From: Erinaceus europaeus | Taxonomy: Eukaryota > Chordata > Mammalia > Eulipotyphla > Erinaceidae | NCBI RefSeq assembly: GCF_950295315.1 | Contig: NC_080165.1 | Span: 2,114,158-2,178,157, forward strand | Reading direction: 5' to 3' | Length of the DNA: 64,000 bases | In this document: positions 1-11,080 of the stretch, piece after piece | Layout of the letters: each line of letters starts with the position of its first letter | Numbering within the stretch: the first letter of the stretch is position 1 | Translations under genes and position numbers: made by a program | The notes under the pieces: model-generated | Database searches by the model: none | Told to the model about the DNA's origin: nothing | What the model saw: the letters and a program-made list of their open reading frames with translations, nothing else

Positions 1-116
1 CTATCTTTCTCTACCCCTCTCTGTCTTCCCCTCTTCTCTCCATTTCTCTCTGTCCTATCCAACAATGATGACTTCAAGAACTACAATAATAAAACAATAA
101 GGACAACAAAAGGGAA

Positions 117-169
<53 letters not shown>

Positions 170-172
170 TGA
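1..172 (+). mobile_element. SINE-A, 3' part, with (TA)n tail
   Basis: The window opens inside a SINE-A. The pyrimidine-rich body with CTGTCTTCCCCTC and CTCTCTGTCCTATCCAACAA is followed by the AAC/AAT-rich tail and an (AT)n stretch at about 121-170. The tRNA-like head lies outside the window. Confidence 0.85.
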
Positions 173-489
173 TGCATTTAAATTTAAGTGTGGCACAATA
201 GAATCCAAATATTAAAGCACTCAAGCTCAGGTGGATTTATTAAAGAGAGGTAAAGGAGAAGCAAAAAAAAAAACATGGGGGGGTTATCACCATTTTATAA
301 CAATTGAAAAATCAGAAAAAGCATTTTTCTAAATATACATGCAATTAATAACTGAACTTGATATGATATCAAGTGAGCAGAAGTGAAAGGGAAATAAACT
401 AAACCGCATTTCTCCCTCAGTAGCTTATGTCTCAATTTTAAAGATCAAGCATCTGCAGGAATATTCTCCAAAGCAATCCTGACAAAAAC

Positions 490-970
490 AACAAGAATGG
501 AGGCATCCTCTTTCTAATTTCAAACTATTTTGTCAGGTTCCAGGAACCAAAACCTTGAGGCAGTGAAAGAAAAACACAATTGAATTGAGCAATTGAATTG
601 TACCCAGAACCCAGAAATAAGCCCTCACACATATGAATAATTAGTCTATGATATGAGCAACCAAATATATATGCAGGTATATTCTTAATGGAGACAGTAT
701 TGTCAACAATTAATGCTGCAAAAAAATTGAACTGTGGCATGCAGAAGTTTGAAAAGACCACAGATCCTCATGTACATAAGTCAACTCATGGTGGATGAAA
801 GACTTGGATGTTAGATCAGAAACCATACAACAGCATAGAAGAAAACACTGGCAAAATACTATGTGGCCTCTGTGTTGGGAATGTATCTGGGCACTTGAGT
901 CCAACATCAAGGAAAATATGAGCAGAAATTAAACAAAAGTACCACATCAAATGGAAAAATTCGATGCGAA
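490..970 (+). mobile_element. Old L1 ORF2 fragment
   Basis: Translated piecemeal on the plus strand, this stretch gives L1 ORF2 C-terminal segments: a GGILF-like strand near 500 and, near 800-870, the KDLDVR(S/P)ET and EENTGKIL block seen in the younger L1 copies here. Several frameshifts and stops interrupt it. It is an old, non-functional piece. The 5' and 3' limits are approximate. Confidence 0.65.
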
Positions 971-1429
971 CAGATCAATCAGCAAACCCCCCAAAATCCC
1001 CTGCTAAACTGGAGTTTTTATCAATAGGCTCAAACAACAGTTGGAAAACAATAAAGGAATAAACTGTCTGTGTCCTCATAAAATTGGTTTATATGATACA
1101 GATTGAAGTTCACATTTGTGAGAAAAATGAAATTACCTTTAATTAACAAATTGTTAACAAGGACCCTATTATTTCCCTTCATGTTTTCATTCTTCTATCC
1201 AAAGTTTAGTGAATGTGATAGGAATGACTGAATATCTTCCTGCTAGTTTTTTTTCACCTTACCCTAAATTTTAAGTATCACATTAAAGTCCATTTTATCA
1301 TTACATTTTTAAAACTATTTTTGATTCTAATCATTCTTTTCCTCTATAATATGAGAAGCCAGTCTCTTAAATGGCAATAGTTTTGGCAAAGATCCCAACT
1401 ATCCTGACTCCCTGAACTACCAATGTTTT
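970..1429. other. Unclassified AT-rich stretch
   Basis: No coding potential or repeat family recognised. It may include further decayed L1 sequence. Confidence 0.4.
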
Positions 1430-1435
1430 GTTCCT

Positions 1436-1880
1436 TGCCAGGATAGCTTCATGGAGTGAGAGACAAGAAACTCATGGTGGCATGGTAATACAATTCTTTA
1501 TTGATGTGGACGCCCCAGAGTCACGTGAGCACAGCAGGTTTAGGTCACATGGAGCTAGCAAAATGGCCACCTCCTGCTATGCAAGCCAGACATTCTCCAG
1601 GTTGGGACGCAGAAGAGAAAGAGAGCAAAACCAGGAAAAGCAGTGGGCTTAGAGGGTAAAAACAGAAGTGGCAAGTCGGGGATGGGATTGGTAAGGAAAG
1701 GGAGTGGAGAAAACAAGGCCCTCTGGGAAGGTAGCAAGCTTCCATAGCAGCTGTTGTGAAGGTTCTAACCAGTGGGATTAACCGATACCCTGCAGGCAGG
1801 GCGGGTCTCAGGCAAAACAATGATTATGTAAATAGACCACAGCATCAAGCAATGCAGAGGAGCTGGCATAATGCCAAACA
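1436..1880 (-). mobile_element. Solo LTR, endogenous retrovirus (class II-like)
   Basis: A 445-bp element reading TGTTTGG...CTGGCA on the minus strand, so it has canonical TG/CA ends. It is flanked by GTTCCT (1430-1435) and TTTCCT (1881-1886), a 6-bp target duplication with one mismatch. A minus-strand AATAAA lies at 1502-1497. The inner block with CCCTGCAGGCAGGGCGGG and TGATTATGTAAATAGACCA is shared with the LTRs at 37035 and 38987. No internal viral genes are adjacent, so it is a solo LTR. The 6-bp duplication favours a class II (ERVK/IAP-like) origin; that class is inference. Confidence 0.8.
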
Positions 1881-1889
1881 TTTCCTATC

Positions 1890-2300
1890 TTTCAAGTTCA
1901 AATAAGATTTTTTTGCTCTTCCCTTCTCTTCTAGATCAGGAAAACAAGAATTAAAATTTAAAAGTGTATTTCCCAATAGAGTAACTATTTACCGGTTTGA
2001 TATTTTAAGCAAACAAAGGAAATGAGTGCTTTATGACTGTGAAAGGGAAAGGTTACCATTTATTCTTTGTCAGGTTAACATGCCAACTAGAATTATTTTT
2101 GCCTCATACACATTTCTAGCAAACATTATTACAAAACAACTGAATAATTCTAACTAAAATTGACACACGCTGCTTTATGAAACAAAGCTAGTGTACATTT
2201 TTACAGGACATTTAGATATTTATAAGACTATGATTTCATTTGCTTAGTAAAGTGCTAAAGTCTACAAAAGTGCCAAAATCACATATTAACATATTGGGTT
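1890..2300. other. Unclassified AT-rich stretch
   Basis: No coding potential or repeat recognised. Confidence 0.4.
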
Positions 2301-2604
2301 CCTTTTTTTGTTTGTTCTTTGCCTCCAGAATTAGCGCTGGGGCTCAGTGCCTACACTATGAATCCACTGCTCCTGGAGACCATTTCTTTCAATTTGTTGG
2401 AAAGGACAGAGAGAAATTGAGAGAGGAGGATGAGATAGAGAGGAGAGAGAGAAAGAGAGAGAGATAAAAAGAGAGAGATAGAGAGAGAGATTTGCAAACC
2501 TGCTTCACCTCTTGTGAAGTGACACCCCCTCTGCAGGTGGAGAGTAGGAACTCAAACCCACGTCCTTGCACTTACTACTGTGTGCACCACAGTCTCAGAG
2601 CTAA
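2300..2604 (-). mobile_element. SINE (long form with 3' module), antisense
   Basis: Antisense SINE. The 3' module (GCCTCCAG...CACTGCTCCTGGAG) is followed by the GGACAGAGAGAAATTGAGAG body, with an expanded (GA)n run at 2440-2490, then the CCTCTGCAGGTGG block and the degraded tRNA-like head. Confidence 0.8.
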
Positions 2605-2699
2605 GTAAAAAGGGAGATAGGTTATTTTATAAATATTATGATTAATCATGCCTTTACTTGTATTTTACAATAATTCAGAAGTTTTGCAACCAGCAGCTG

Positions 2700-4090
2700 G
2701 TTCACCTGACAAAGTACACATATTCACCTGACAGTACACACATTCACCTGTTAGAGTTCACACATTCACCTGTCAGATTTCACACATTCACCTGTCAGAG
2801 TTCACACATTCACCTGTCAGAGTTCACATGTTCACTTGTCAAAGTTCACACATTCACCTCAAATAAACACACATTCACCTGACAGAGTACACACATTCAC
2901 CTGACAGAGTACACACATTCTCCTGACAGATTATACACATTCACCTGATTTACAGAGTACACCCATTCACCTTATTGACAGGGTACACACATACACCTGA
3001 TTGATAGGGGACACACATTCACCTGACAGAGTACACACATACACCTGACAGAGTATACACATTCACCTGACAGAGTACACACATTCACCTGACAGAGTAC
3101 ACACAATCACCTCACAGAGTACACACATACACCTGAAAGAGTCACACAATCACCTCACAGAGTACACACATACACCTGACAGAGTCACACAATCACCTCA
3201 CAGAGTACACACATTCACCTGACAGAGTACACACATACACCTGACAGTACACACATTCACCTGACAGAGTACACACATTCACCTGACAGAGTATACACAT
3301 ACACCTGACAGAGTAGACACATTAACCTGACAGAGTAGACACATTCACCTCACAGAGTACACACATTCACCTCACAGAGTACACACATTCTCCTGACAGA
3401 GTACACACATATACCTCACAGAGTACACACATACACCTGACAGAGTAGACACATTCACCTGACAGAGTACACACATACACATGACAGAGTACACACATTC
3501 ACCTAACAGAGTACACACATACACCTGACAGAGCAGACACATTAACCTGGCAGAGGACACACATTCACCTGACAGAGTACACACATTCACCTGACAGAGT
3601 ACACACATACACCTTACAGAGTACACACATTCACCCGAAAGAGTACACACATTCACCTCACAGACTACACACATTCACCTCACAGAGTACACACATTCAC
3701 CTGACGGAGTACACACATTCACCTCACAGAGTAAACACATACACCTGACGGAGTACACACATTCACCTGACAGAGTACACACATACACCTCACAGAGTAC
3801 ATGCATACACCGGACAGAGTACACACGTACACCTGACAGAGTACACACATACACCTCACAGAGTACACACATACACCTCACAGAGTACACACATTCACCT
3901 GACAGAGTACACACATACACCTGACAGAGTACATGCATACACCTGACAGAGTACACACATACACCTCACAGAGTACACACATTCACCTGACAGAGTACAC
4001 ACATTCACCTCAAAGAGTACACACATTCACCTCACAGAGTACACACATACACCTAATTGACAGGAGACACACAATCACCTGACAGAGTAA
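2700..4090. repeat. 22-bp minisatellite, about 1.4 kb
   Basis: Tandem array of a 22-bp unit with core CACCTGACAGAGTACACA, roughly 60 units. Variants replace TTCACC with TACACC, GACAG with CACAG, or drop a few bases. Because 22 is not a multiple of 3, an open frame runs as a 22-residue Cys/Val-rich peptide repeat, giving spurious open frames of about 100 residues on the minus strand (3372-3674 and 3675-3956). These are not genes. Confidence 0.95.
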
Positions 4091-4099
4091 CCATATTCA

Positions 4100-4550
4100 A
4101 GTCTCTGGTTCCCAACTGCAATGGAGTGGCCATAACTTTCTCTTGCATGGGAGATAAAGCATTGCTGCAGGTAACTATTTTCTCTCTCTTCAATTTCTCC
4201 TTCCTTCTTCAATTCTCTCTGGTGACAGTAAGAGTAAATAATAAATAAATAGTTTTGAAATTTACCAGTTTAAAAAGATTTTAAAAAGCACACACATACA
4301 AGACACTTTCTCTTAATAATATTGAGAAATCATATATGTAACATTGATTCAGAAGTAAATTGTTAAAAAGTGTTCATTATAATTTTGATTTTCTTTTTTT
4401 ATTTCAGCAATATATTTCCACCTGTTAATTTTATAATATCTTAATCTCATTGTCATGTGCTGAGAGACTATATTAAAGTGCTCTTTATTATCTTTTTGTA
4501 TTATTGTTTTGTCTAAAGTGATACCACCTTGATCTCATCTGCATGATTGT
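4100..4550. other. Unclassified stretch downstream of the minisatellite
   Basis: AT-rich, no gene or repeat family recognised. Confidence 0.4.
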
Positions 4551-4554
4551 TTTT

Positions 4555-4652
4555 TAAATTTTTATTTATTTATTTTTGCCTCAAGGTTATCCATGGGGCT
4601 CAGTGTTGGCACCACAAATCCACTGCTCCTGGCGGCCATTTGTTCCATGTTA
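4555..4652 (-). mobile_element. SINE 3' module fragment, antisense
   Basis: Only the 3' module remains: TTTTTGCCTCAAGG through CCACTGCTCCTGGCGGCCATT. The body and tRNA-like head are missing. Confidence 0.65.
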
Positions 4653-4659
4653 CTTCACA

Positions 4660-5015
4660 GCAAAATCAATCAAGTAAGGAATTCTCATGAATACATGTAC
4701 ATGAATACATTGGATTTATGTAGGTATTAGAAGAGATAACACATTAGAAGGATGTATAACTCATGTAACACAGTTGTAGTAAATCATTTAAAATATTAAT
4801 GGTGATCAAAGAAAATCTGAATATTCCATAGAAGAATAATATATATCTAAAAGCATCTATAAAACTCTGCTTAGAAATTGGTTTGACTTTGAAAATTCCA
4901 TTGTTAGGATTTGCTATATCATACAAGGCCTCGGTATAATCTATGTCCTTTCATGCTACATATATACAGCTGTGAATATACCTAAAATATACCTATGCAC
5001 TTTTTCCAAAACAGA
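4660..5015 (-). mobile_element. L1-II 3' UTR fragment, antisense
   Basis: The stretch at 4876-5000, with GACTTTGAAAATTCC, GTTAGGATTTGCT and ATCTATGTCCTTT, matches the long L1-II 3' UTR at 49240-49330 and 15340-15420. The part before 4870 is less certain. Confidence 0.55.
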
Positions 5016-5039
5016 AACCACAAATCTTCATCAGTTATA

Positions 5040-5145
5040 TTCTTGCCTTTGGGTCCACTATTAGTTAACATTTTTTTCTACTTTATATCTTAACTTTTTT
5101 TTGGCCACTGGGTTCCACTGGCCTATCTGACTTCCCTGGATATCA
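5040..5145 (+). mobile_element. HR fragment
   Basis: Short HR piece: a CTTTATATCTTAAC stretch, then a GCCAC...GGTTCCA block and TGACTTCCCTGG, in the order seen in other HR copies. An unclassified 55-bp repeat at 5145-5199 follows. Confidence 0.5.
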
Positions 5146-5278
5146 GCTACTGAGGGAGAAATGTGGTTTAGTTTACTTCCCATTCATTTCTGCTGACTTC
5201 TAAAACTTCTGGCAGTGGGTGCATTTAACCCAGACCCCGAAACAAAACAAAACTTTCCTTACCACAGAAGATAACATT

Positions 5279-5466
5279 ACATGAATCTTTGCTAAATTAT
5301 ACCTAGTGGACAATTTGATATTTCTTATGCTGAAATACCATTCGACTGGCTGTCAGGATATCGGCTTCCTTTTCATTTAATTATCAGCCATTGTCTCCTG
5401 AGGAAGAATCTTGTGGTCAGTCTTATACAAGTTGTCCACTAGGTATAATTTAGCAAAGATTCATGT
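5279..5466. repeat. 35-bp perfect inverted repeat with 118-bp spacer
   Basis: Positions 5279-5313 and 5432-5466 are exact reverse complements (35 of 35). The spacer is unclassified. The right arm abuts the antisense SINE at 5467. Confidence 0.95.
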
Positions 5467-5718
5467 ATTTATTTATTATTAAAATGGCTTCTGGGGGCCA
5501 TTTTTCCATTTTTTATTGTATAGGACAGAGAGAAATTGAGAGAGGAGGGAGAGGTAGAGAGGGAGAGAGAAATATAGAAACCTTCAGACCCGCTTCATCA
5601 CTTGTGAAGCAACTCCCCAGCAGGTGGGGAGCCAGGGTCTTGAACCTGGATCCTTGTGCAGGTTCTTATGCTTAGTGCTGTGTGTGCTTAACCTGGTGCA
5701 CCGTACCTTAGCCCCCAT
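5467..5718 (-). mobile_element. SINE, antisense
   Basis: Antisense SINE with a partial 3' module (GGGGGCCATTTTTCC), the TATAGGACAGAGAGAAATTG body, and the GGTGGGGAGCC and TTGAACCTGGATCC B-box region. It ends in TAGCCCCC. Confidence 0.85.
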
Positions 5719-5719
5719 G

Positions 5720-5985
5720 TTTATATGTTATTGTGTAACTTGAATTTTTCAGTTATTGCCTCTGACTAATTTGCTTCCAAGAGAACATACAATGTTAAAA
5801 AGTGTACAGATTTACAGACAATAGACAGTTGTTTCTCATTATTCTGTGAGACACTCTATTAATCCGAGTCAGTGTCAGAAGAAGCCTCTTATAGCTTTCA
5901 TACTTCTCATGGCACGTCCATATAGTAGAAGGGACTAGTCAGTTCTCTGTTGACCCTTTTATTTTTTTAATTTATTAATTTTTTA
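5720..5985. other. Unclassified stretch
   Basis: No gene or repeat recognised. Confidence 0.4.
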
Positions 5986-5987
5986 AA

Positions 5988-6260
5988 AACATTTATTTCC
6001 TTTTGTTGCCCTTGTTTTTTATTGTTGTAGTTATTATTGTTATTAATGTCATTGTTGTTGGATAAGACAGAGAGAAATGGAGAGAGGAGGGGAAGACAGA
6101 GAGGCAAAGAGAAAGCTAGACACCTGCAGACCGGCTTCACCGCTTGTGAAGCGACTCCCCTGCAGGTGGGGAGCCGGGAGCTTGAATCAGGGTCTTTATG
6201 CCGGTCCTTGTGCTTTGCGCCACCTGCGCTTAACCCGCTGTGCTACCACCCAACTCCCTA
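5988..6260 (-). mobile_element. SINE-A, full length, antisense
   Basis: Complete antisense SINE-A: TTTTGTTGCCCTTG tail, GGATAAGACAGAGAGAAATGG body, CACCTGCAGACCGGCTTCACC, and a head ending GCTTAACCCGCTGTGCTACC. Confidence 0.9.
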
Positions 6261-6439
6261 TAATGACACTAGTCACACTCATAATATTTCTACCTCGTGA
6301 ACTAATTATTTCCCATTATTTCCACCTTCTAATGCTGTCACATCAGACATTATGTTTGCAAGATGTGAATTGAAGGGATATGGTGGCCAAGATTTCCAAA
6401 CCATAGCACATGCACTCTCTACATTTTGAAAACCTGCTC

Positions 6440-7170
6440 AGAGACACTGAGGGATGCAAGTCAAGACAGCAAGGAGGGAGCCCCGCATCTTTGAGAATGG
6501 CATTCATGGCAGAGGACAGCAGGAATGCTGACAGCATGTGGGGAAGATGGAAGCTCTTCTGCACTGTTGGTGGGAACTTAAATCTGTGGAAAACATTGTG
6601 TGAAGTCTCAAAAGATCATGATTAGACCTGTCACTGAAGTCAGCAACTGCTTTGCTAGGTATCCATCCAAAAAACACCAAACACATATGCAAAGATTCTC
6701 AGCCTGAGCTATGTTCATTGAATCACTCTTTGTTATCTTTCAAACATGGCAACAGCCCAAATGCCCAGCCACAGAGGAGTGGCTAAGGAAGCAGTGGAAC
6801 TCAGTGGCCTATTTCTCAACTCGACAACTGGGATGGAAGTTGAAGGAGTTATATATAGATTGAGATAAGCCAGAAGGAGATGGCTAGAACCAGAGGGCCT
6901 TAATCACAGGTGAGACTGGCAGAGAAAGTGCAAATACAGAGTGAAAATAAGAGTAGCAGTATCCCATGCGACAGGTTACGGAGCATCTAAAGGGGGTTTG
7001 GGACCCAGTGAGCTCCTGTTGAGGAAGATGTCAATTGGTGGATTGAAAGCTACCTGTTAATTCAGTTCCCATGTGCTAACTTATCCTGAGCAAATAAGAA
7101 ATCGTGCACCTATGACAATAACAGTCTTCCAAATTATTATTATTTCAATAAAGTCCTTAAACGCAAAGAA
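6440..7170 (+). mobile_element. Old L1, ORF2 C-terminus and 3' UTR
   Basis: Decayed L1 end. The plus strand gives MWGRWKLFCTVGGN (the LLHCWW region), then TWQQPKCPATEEWLRK, a hallmark of the L1 ORF2 C-terminus. A 3' UTR follows that ends near an AATAAA at about 7149. Many frameshifts. Confidence 0.75.
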
Positions 7171-7212
7171 ACTTCAATGAGCTATGGTCTTCTTGAACAA
7201 ATTCAAAATTTT

Positions 7213-8030
7213 TATTAGCTCTGGAGAGACAAGGTTCCAGGACACACTGGTGAGGTTTTCTGCCTAGGGAAATCAGGATGGAATTATGGTAACATCTGCA
7301 GCTTGGTGTCCAGAAGGTGGCAGGACATTAATTCAGAAAATTGGTTAATGAACAGCAACCAAAACATAGGAATAGAACATATGAGATTAAGGGATTTAGG
7401 GAAGAGGATATCTAGAAGGTCCATCTTAGGCATGTTCCTGGGGGGATGGGGGTGGGGCACACAATTATTGTAGTTTTGCCTGAGTTTGATAGCTAGCCCG
7501 AAGTTGGATGACTGCTATCTGAGGAAATGGTGTCAGAGTAGAGAAAAGGGCTAGAAAGTTGGGTTAGGGCAGTGAGTAGTTCCCATTTTTGAAAAAAAAA
7601 AATCTGAGTATATAATTAACTACTTACCTCCATGCAGCTGACCCAGGGCCTATATATATATATATATATAATCACCAGAGCCTGCACAGCCTCTGAATCC
7701 CTCTAAGTCTGAGCTCGCAGCCCCTGGTCACAGCTGGGAACAGTGCAGGCTGCACTCATTTCAGGACTCGTTCTCCTTCAGTGGCGGGGAAGGATATACC
7801 AATCTCCCTCTGGAAACCGGATCTATCCCTACTGTCACTGCTTTATGGGAAGGCAAGGTCCTGGGAGGGCCCACAGAGGGCTTATGAAGCCATTCATGAT
7901 GGAAGTGAGCAGTGGTGGAAGAGAGCAGGATCCATTAGAGTTCTAGGCCCATCATATTTGTGCGGGAATCTGAGGATTCCCTAAGTAGGGCCCGAGATGA
8001 CAAGGTGTTGTGATATTGATCGAAAGGGCC
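7213..8030 (-). mobile_element. HR copy, old, lacking its 3' end
   Basis: Antisense HR. It aligns along its length with the HR at 23255-24080: the GTTCCAGGACACACTGGTGAGG block, the GGTGTCAGAG...AGCTCCC-like block, CATCTGAGCTC-like and GGGCCCACAGAGGGCTT segments, and finally GGCCCGAGATGACAAGG. The last of these corresponds to sequence within about 10 bp of the EN-RT LINE stop codon. The terminal 250 bp of the 3' end are absent. A (TA)n run sits at 7650-7670. Open frames here are spurious. Confidence 0.7.
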
Positions 8031-8274
8031 CTTATTAAGTGGGCTAATTCTGTCCCCTGATCTGAATTATTATTATAAAGTTAACTCTTTAGTTTTATGA
8101 ACTTTCAATGTTAGTAAATTCTCCTGTGCACACACACTGTTGCATTCATCTTTTCAAGTACAATTATTTTATATATACTTTCCCAATAGGTGGTCTGTTG
8201 CCTACAGTTTGATTTCACTTTATCTCCCTTCCATGACATGCACCATCTGTGGCTCTGAGGTTTCCTTCAGCGCT

Positions 8275-8757
8275 GACAGTTGCAGTATTTCCCCCTTTTG
8301 TTGCCCTTGTTGTTGTAGTTATTATTGTTATTGTTGTCTATGGCCCCTGAATATTCAGTAATACTAGACTGTCAGCCCTGTAATGACTACTCAAGAGAGA
8401 ATTTCAGATAATTCTCTAACCTTTTTTTTTATATATTTCAAGTGTAATTATGATTAGAAAAATTTACTATTTCTTTATTTTATTTATTCTCTTTTGTTGC
8501 CCTTATTGTTTATTGTGTAGTTGTCATTGATGCCATTGTTGTTGGATAGGACAGAGAGAAATGGAGAGAGGAGGGGAAGACAGAGAGGGGGAGAGAAAGA
8601 CAGACACCTGCAGACCTGCTTCACCGCCTGTGGGGCGACTCCCCTGCAAGTGGGGAGCCGGGGGCTCGAACAGGGATCCTTATGCTGATCCTTGCGCTTT
8701 GTGCCACCTGCGCTTAGCCCGCTGTGCTACTGCCCGACCCCCGACAGTTGCAGTATT
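8275..8757 (-). mobile_element. Antisense SINE-A insertion with duplicated tail segment
   Basis: A perfect 15-bp target duplication, GACAGTTGCAGTATT, lies at 8275-8289 and 8743-8757. Between the copies lie a SINE-A tail piece (8290-8340), about 130 bp of other sequence (8341-8470) and a complete antisense SINE-A (8470-8742). Confidence 0.85.
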
Positions 8758-8919
8758 ATAAAGCTCCAGTTTATTATGTCATAGCTTTTTCTGATTGTTT
8801 CTGAGCATGTTTTTTTTTTTTTTAGTTGCTGTCATTTCATGGCCGCACCCCTAGGAGTCTGGTTCATCCCTTTAACTAAGGGAGACAATCTTGTTAACAA
8901 AGGAACAGAGATTTAGCAT

Positions 8920-9205
8920 ATCTGTTTTTTTTTTTTTTTTGTCTCCAGGGTTATTGCTGGGACTCGGTGCCTGCACTATGAATCCACTGCTCCTAGAGGC
9001 CATTTTCCCCACTTTTGCTGACCTTGTTGCTATTCTTATTGTTGCCATTGCTGTTGTTGTTGCTGGGTAGGACAGAGAGAAATGGAGAGAGGAGGAGAAG
9101 ACAGAGAGGGGGAGAGAAAAACAGACACCTGCAGACCTGCTTCACCGCCTGTGAAGTGACTCCCCTGCAAGTGGGGAGCCGGGGGCTCAAACTTGGATCC
9201 ATATG
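8920..9205 (-). mobile_element. SINE (long form), antisense, head truncated
   Basis: 3' module (GTCTCCAGGGTTATTGCTGG), TTG-rich tail, GGACAGAGAGAAATGGAGAG body and GGGGAGCCGGGGGCTC. The tRNA-like head beyond about 9205 is missing. Confidence 0.85.
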
Positions 9206-9289
9206 CCTGTGTATCTTAATTGTGATAAAAATTATTGTTGTTGTTGCTTTATCTGGACTAACATGTAGAATTAATAAAACAAATGCCAA

Positions 9290-9440
9290 ATCTTACAAGC
9301 AAGTAATAAAGGCTTTGAAAGGCTCTTTCAGCAAGAATCAGTGTACAAATAAGCAGATGCAAAGATTCTCAACATCATTCAACTTCAGAAAATGTGACTC
9401 ACAATCACAATGACATGCTCTGCACACCTAATAGAATAAG
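9290..9440 (+). mobile_element. Possible old L1 ORF2 fragment
   Basis: Contains a degraded version of the L1 ORF2 stretch that encodes the ...REMQIKT... region (AAATGTGACTCACAATCACAATGA). Short and uncertain. Confidence 0.35.
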
Positions 9441-10805
9441 TGAAGCCAGAAGAAATGCTGACTGTGTCAGGTGTGAGTAGTGATTTTACGCTGAGTTAAG
9501 TACACTCATGGCTTACCATGTGTTGACACATTTCTCTTGAGCAAAGGAGACATCAAGGAAGGACCACAATTGGTATCGCTGTTTAGTTCAGGCCACAGTC
9601 TAGTCCCGGCCCCCTTAGTCTTATCTCTGTGTTTCTTATGCCTTTAGAATGCTAGTGAGCCTACACTCCTGTTTTTAGTGCCTGCAGCTCCTATTGATAG
9701 AAGCTGAAGTCTGAACGTGCTTCATCTATCTTCTCCCAATAAGCTAAAAATCTATTTTAGGCACATCATTCAGCAGCCTGAAATATATAGATAATGATCC
9801 CAAGAGAAACCCAGGCAATTATCTATAGACATGAACTATTCTTCAATTGTATTTTTGGTTTGTTGTATATGATTAAAATGAAACTATCTGATTATGAAAC
9901 TCAGAAAGAGTCTGGTGGGATCTATGTGCTAGCCTACCCAGGTGTTATTCAAAACTCAGAGAAAAGCACACCTAATATTCAACTAGTGTTGACAAAGTCA
10001 TTGTCAGAAGGAAGAACCCACCTACCACAGAGAAAAGATGTTTGCTTTGATGTGCTGATTTTGTTGTACCATTGCAATTGTTCATATTTTTGTTATAAAA
10101 GTCAAGATTATGAAAAAGAAATACATCTCACTCCTCCCTTCAAACCTCTGTCTGTATCAAATTTTCTCTCCTATAATTGCAGCCCCTTTTCTTTTCACCA
10201 TTAAAATAAACCAATCACTGCAGTCCTATCTGTGTCATGTAGTCGGGAAGCTATTTGAATTAAAATAAACAAGCAAATAAATAAATATATAAACCCTCCT
10301 CTCAAGAACCTGAAATAATTCAAATGAGGAAAAGTCCACATGCAAAAGCAGTGCGAAAGATATGAGAACAATATTTGTAAGAGTTTTGTTTTGAATCCAG
10401 AAATCAAATAACGTATAAGGTAAAACATTTTTTAAACATCGTATTTAGGTGTCATAGAACCTTTCCTCTCCATCACCTGCAGAAAGACCCATATCCTGAG
10501 ATCACAGGGGCAGGCAGATACCAGTGCTACTGGGATAGCAAGACGGTTCCTACCCAGTCAACAAAGGTGTCATGGAATGACTCCTGGATTCTTCCAGACT
10601 CTGTTTATACCCTGTGCGATAGCATCACTCAGTAGCTGAAGTCAGCAAAATCTTTTCGGCTGCTGTCTAAACTACAACGACAACAACAAATGACGGAAGC
10701 TTATAATCAAATTTGAGAAATGGTAGTTTGGGGTGCATAAAATGTTCCTACCTAGCTTTTGTTTGTTTAATAGTGTGTTAGAACTGGATTATACAACCTT
10801 GTAAA
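9440..10805. other. Unclassified stretch, no gene recognised
   Basis: Contains a plus-strand open frame of 136 codons (9794-10204) with no recognisable domain, signal or family, and nothing in the flanking bases that suggests an exon. I regard it as a chance open frame. No repeat family recognised. Confidence 0.45.
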
Positions 10806-10814
10806 AGTCAGTCT

Positions 10815-11080
10815 TCCCAGGCTGGGAGTATGGATCCACCAGCCAATGCCAATGCCCATGTTCAGCGGGGAAGCAATTCCAGAAGCCAGACCATCCACCT
10901 TCTGCATCCCACAATGCCCCTGGGTCCATACTCCCAGAGGGACAAAGAATAGGAAAGCTGTCAGGGGTGGGGATGGGATACAGAGTTCTGGATGGGATAC
11001 AGAGTGGGAATTGTGTGGAGTTGTACCCCTCATCCTATGGTTTTTTGTCAGTGTTTCCATTTTATAAATACAAATTTTAA
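10815..11080 (+). mobile_element. HR copy, 5'-truncated
   Basis: Starts at GGCTGGGAGTATGGATCC and runs through CTGCATCCCACAATG and GGGAATTGTGTGGAGTTG to the common 3' end, TTTCCATTTTATAAATACA. One internal segment, GATGGGATACAGAG, is duplicated. A (CT)n run follows at 11088-11120. Confidence 0.9.

Noticed and set aside
3372..3956. Two Cys-rich open frames of about 100 and 93 codons on the minus strand, resembling a repetitive secreted protein
   Set aside because: They lie wholly inside the 22-bp minisatellite, and their 22-residue periodicity follows from that unit.
2700..4090. Possible CRISPR-like array
   Set aside because: Units are directly tandem with no unique spacers, in a eukaryotic genome context.
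9015..9413. 132-codon open frame starting with a Leu-rich, signal-like stretch
   Set aside because: It is the translation of an antisense SINE tail and body; the Leu run comes from the TTG-rich tail.
9794..10204. 136-codon plus-strand open frame in non-repeat DNA
   Set aside because: No recognisable domain, no credible splice or promoter context, low-complexity end; most likely chance.
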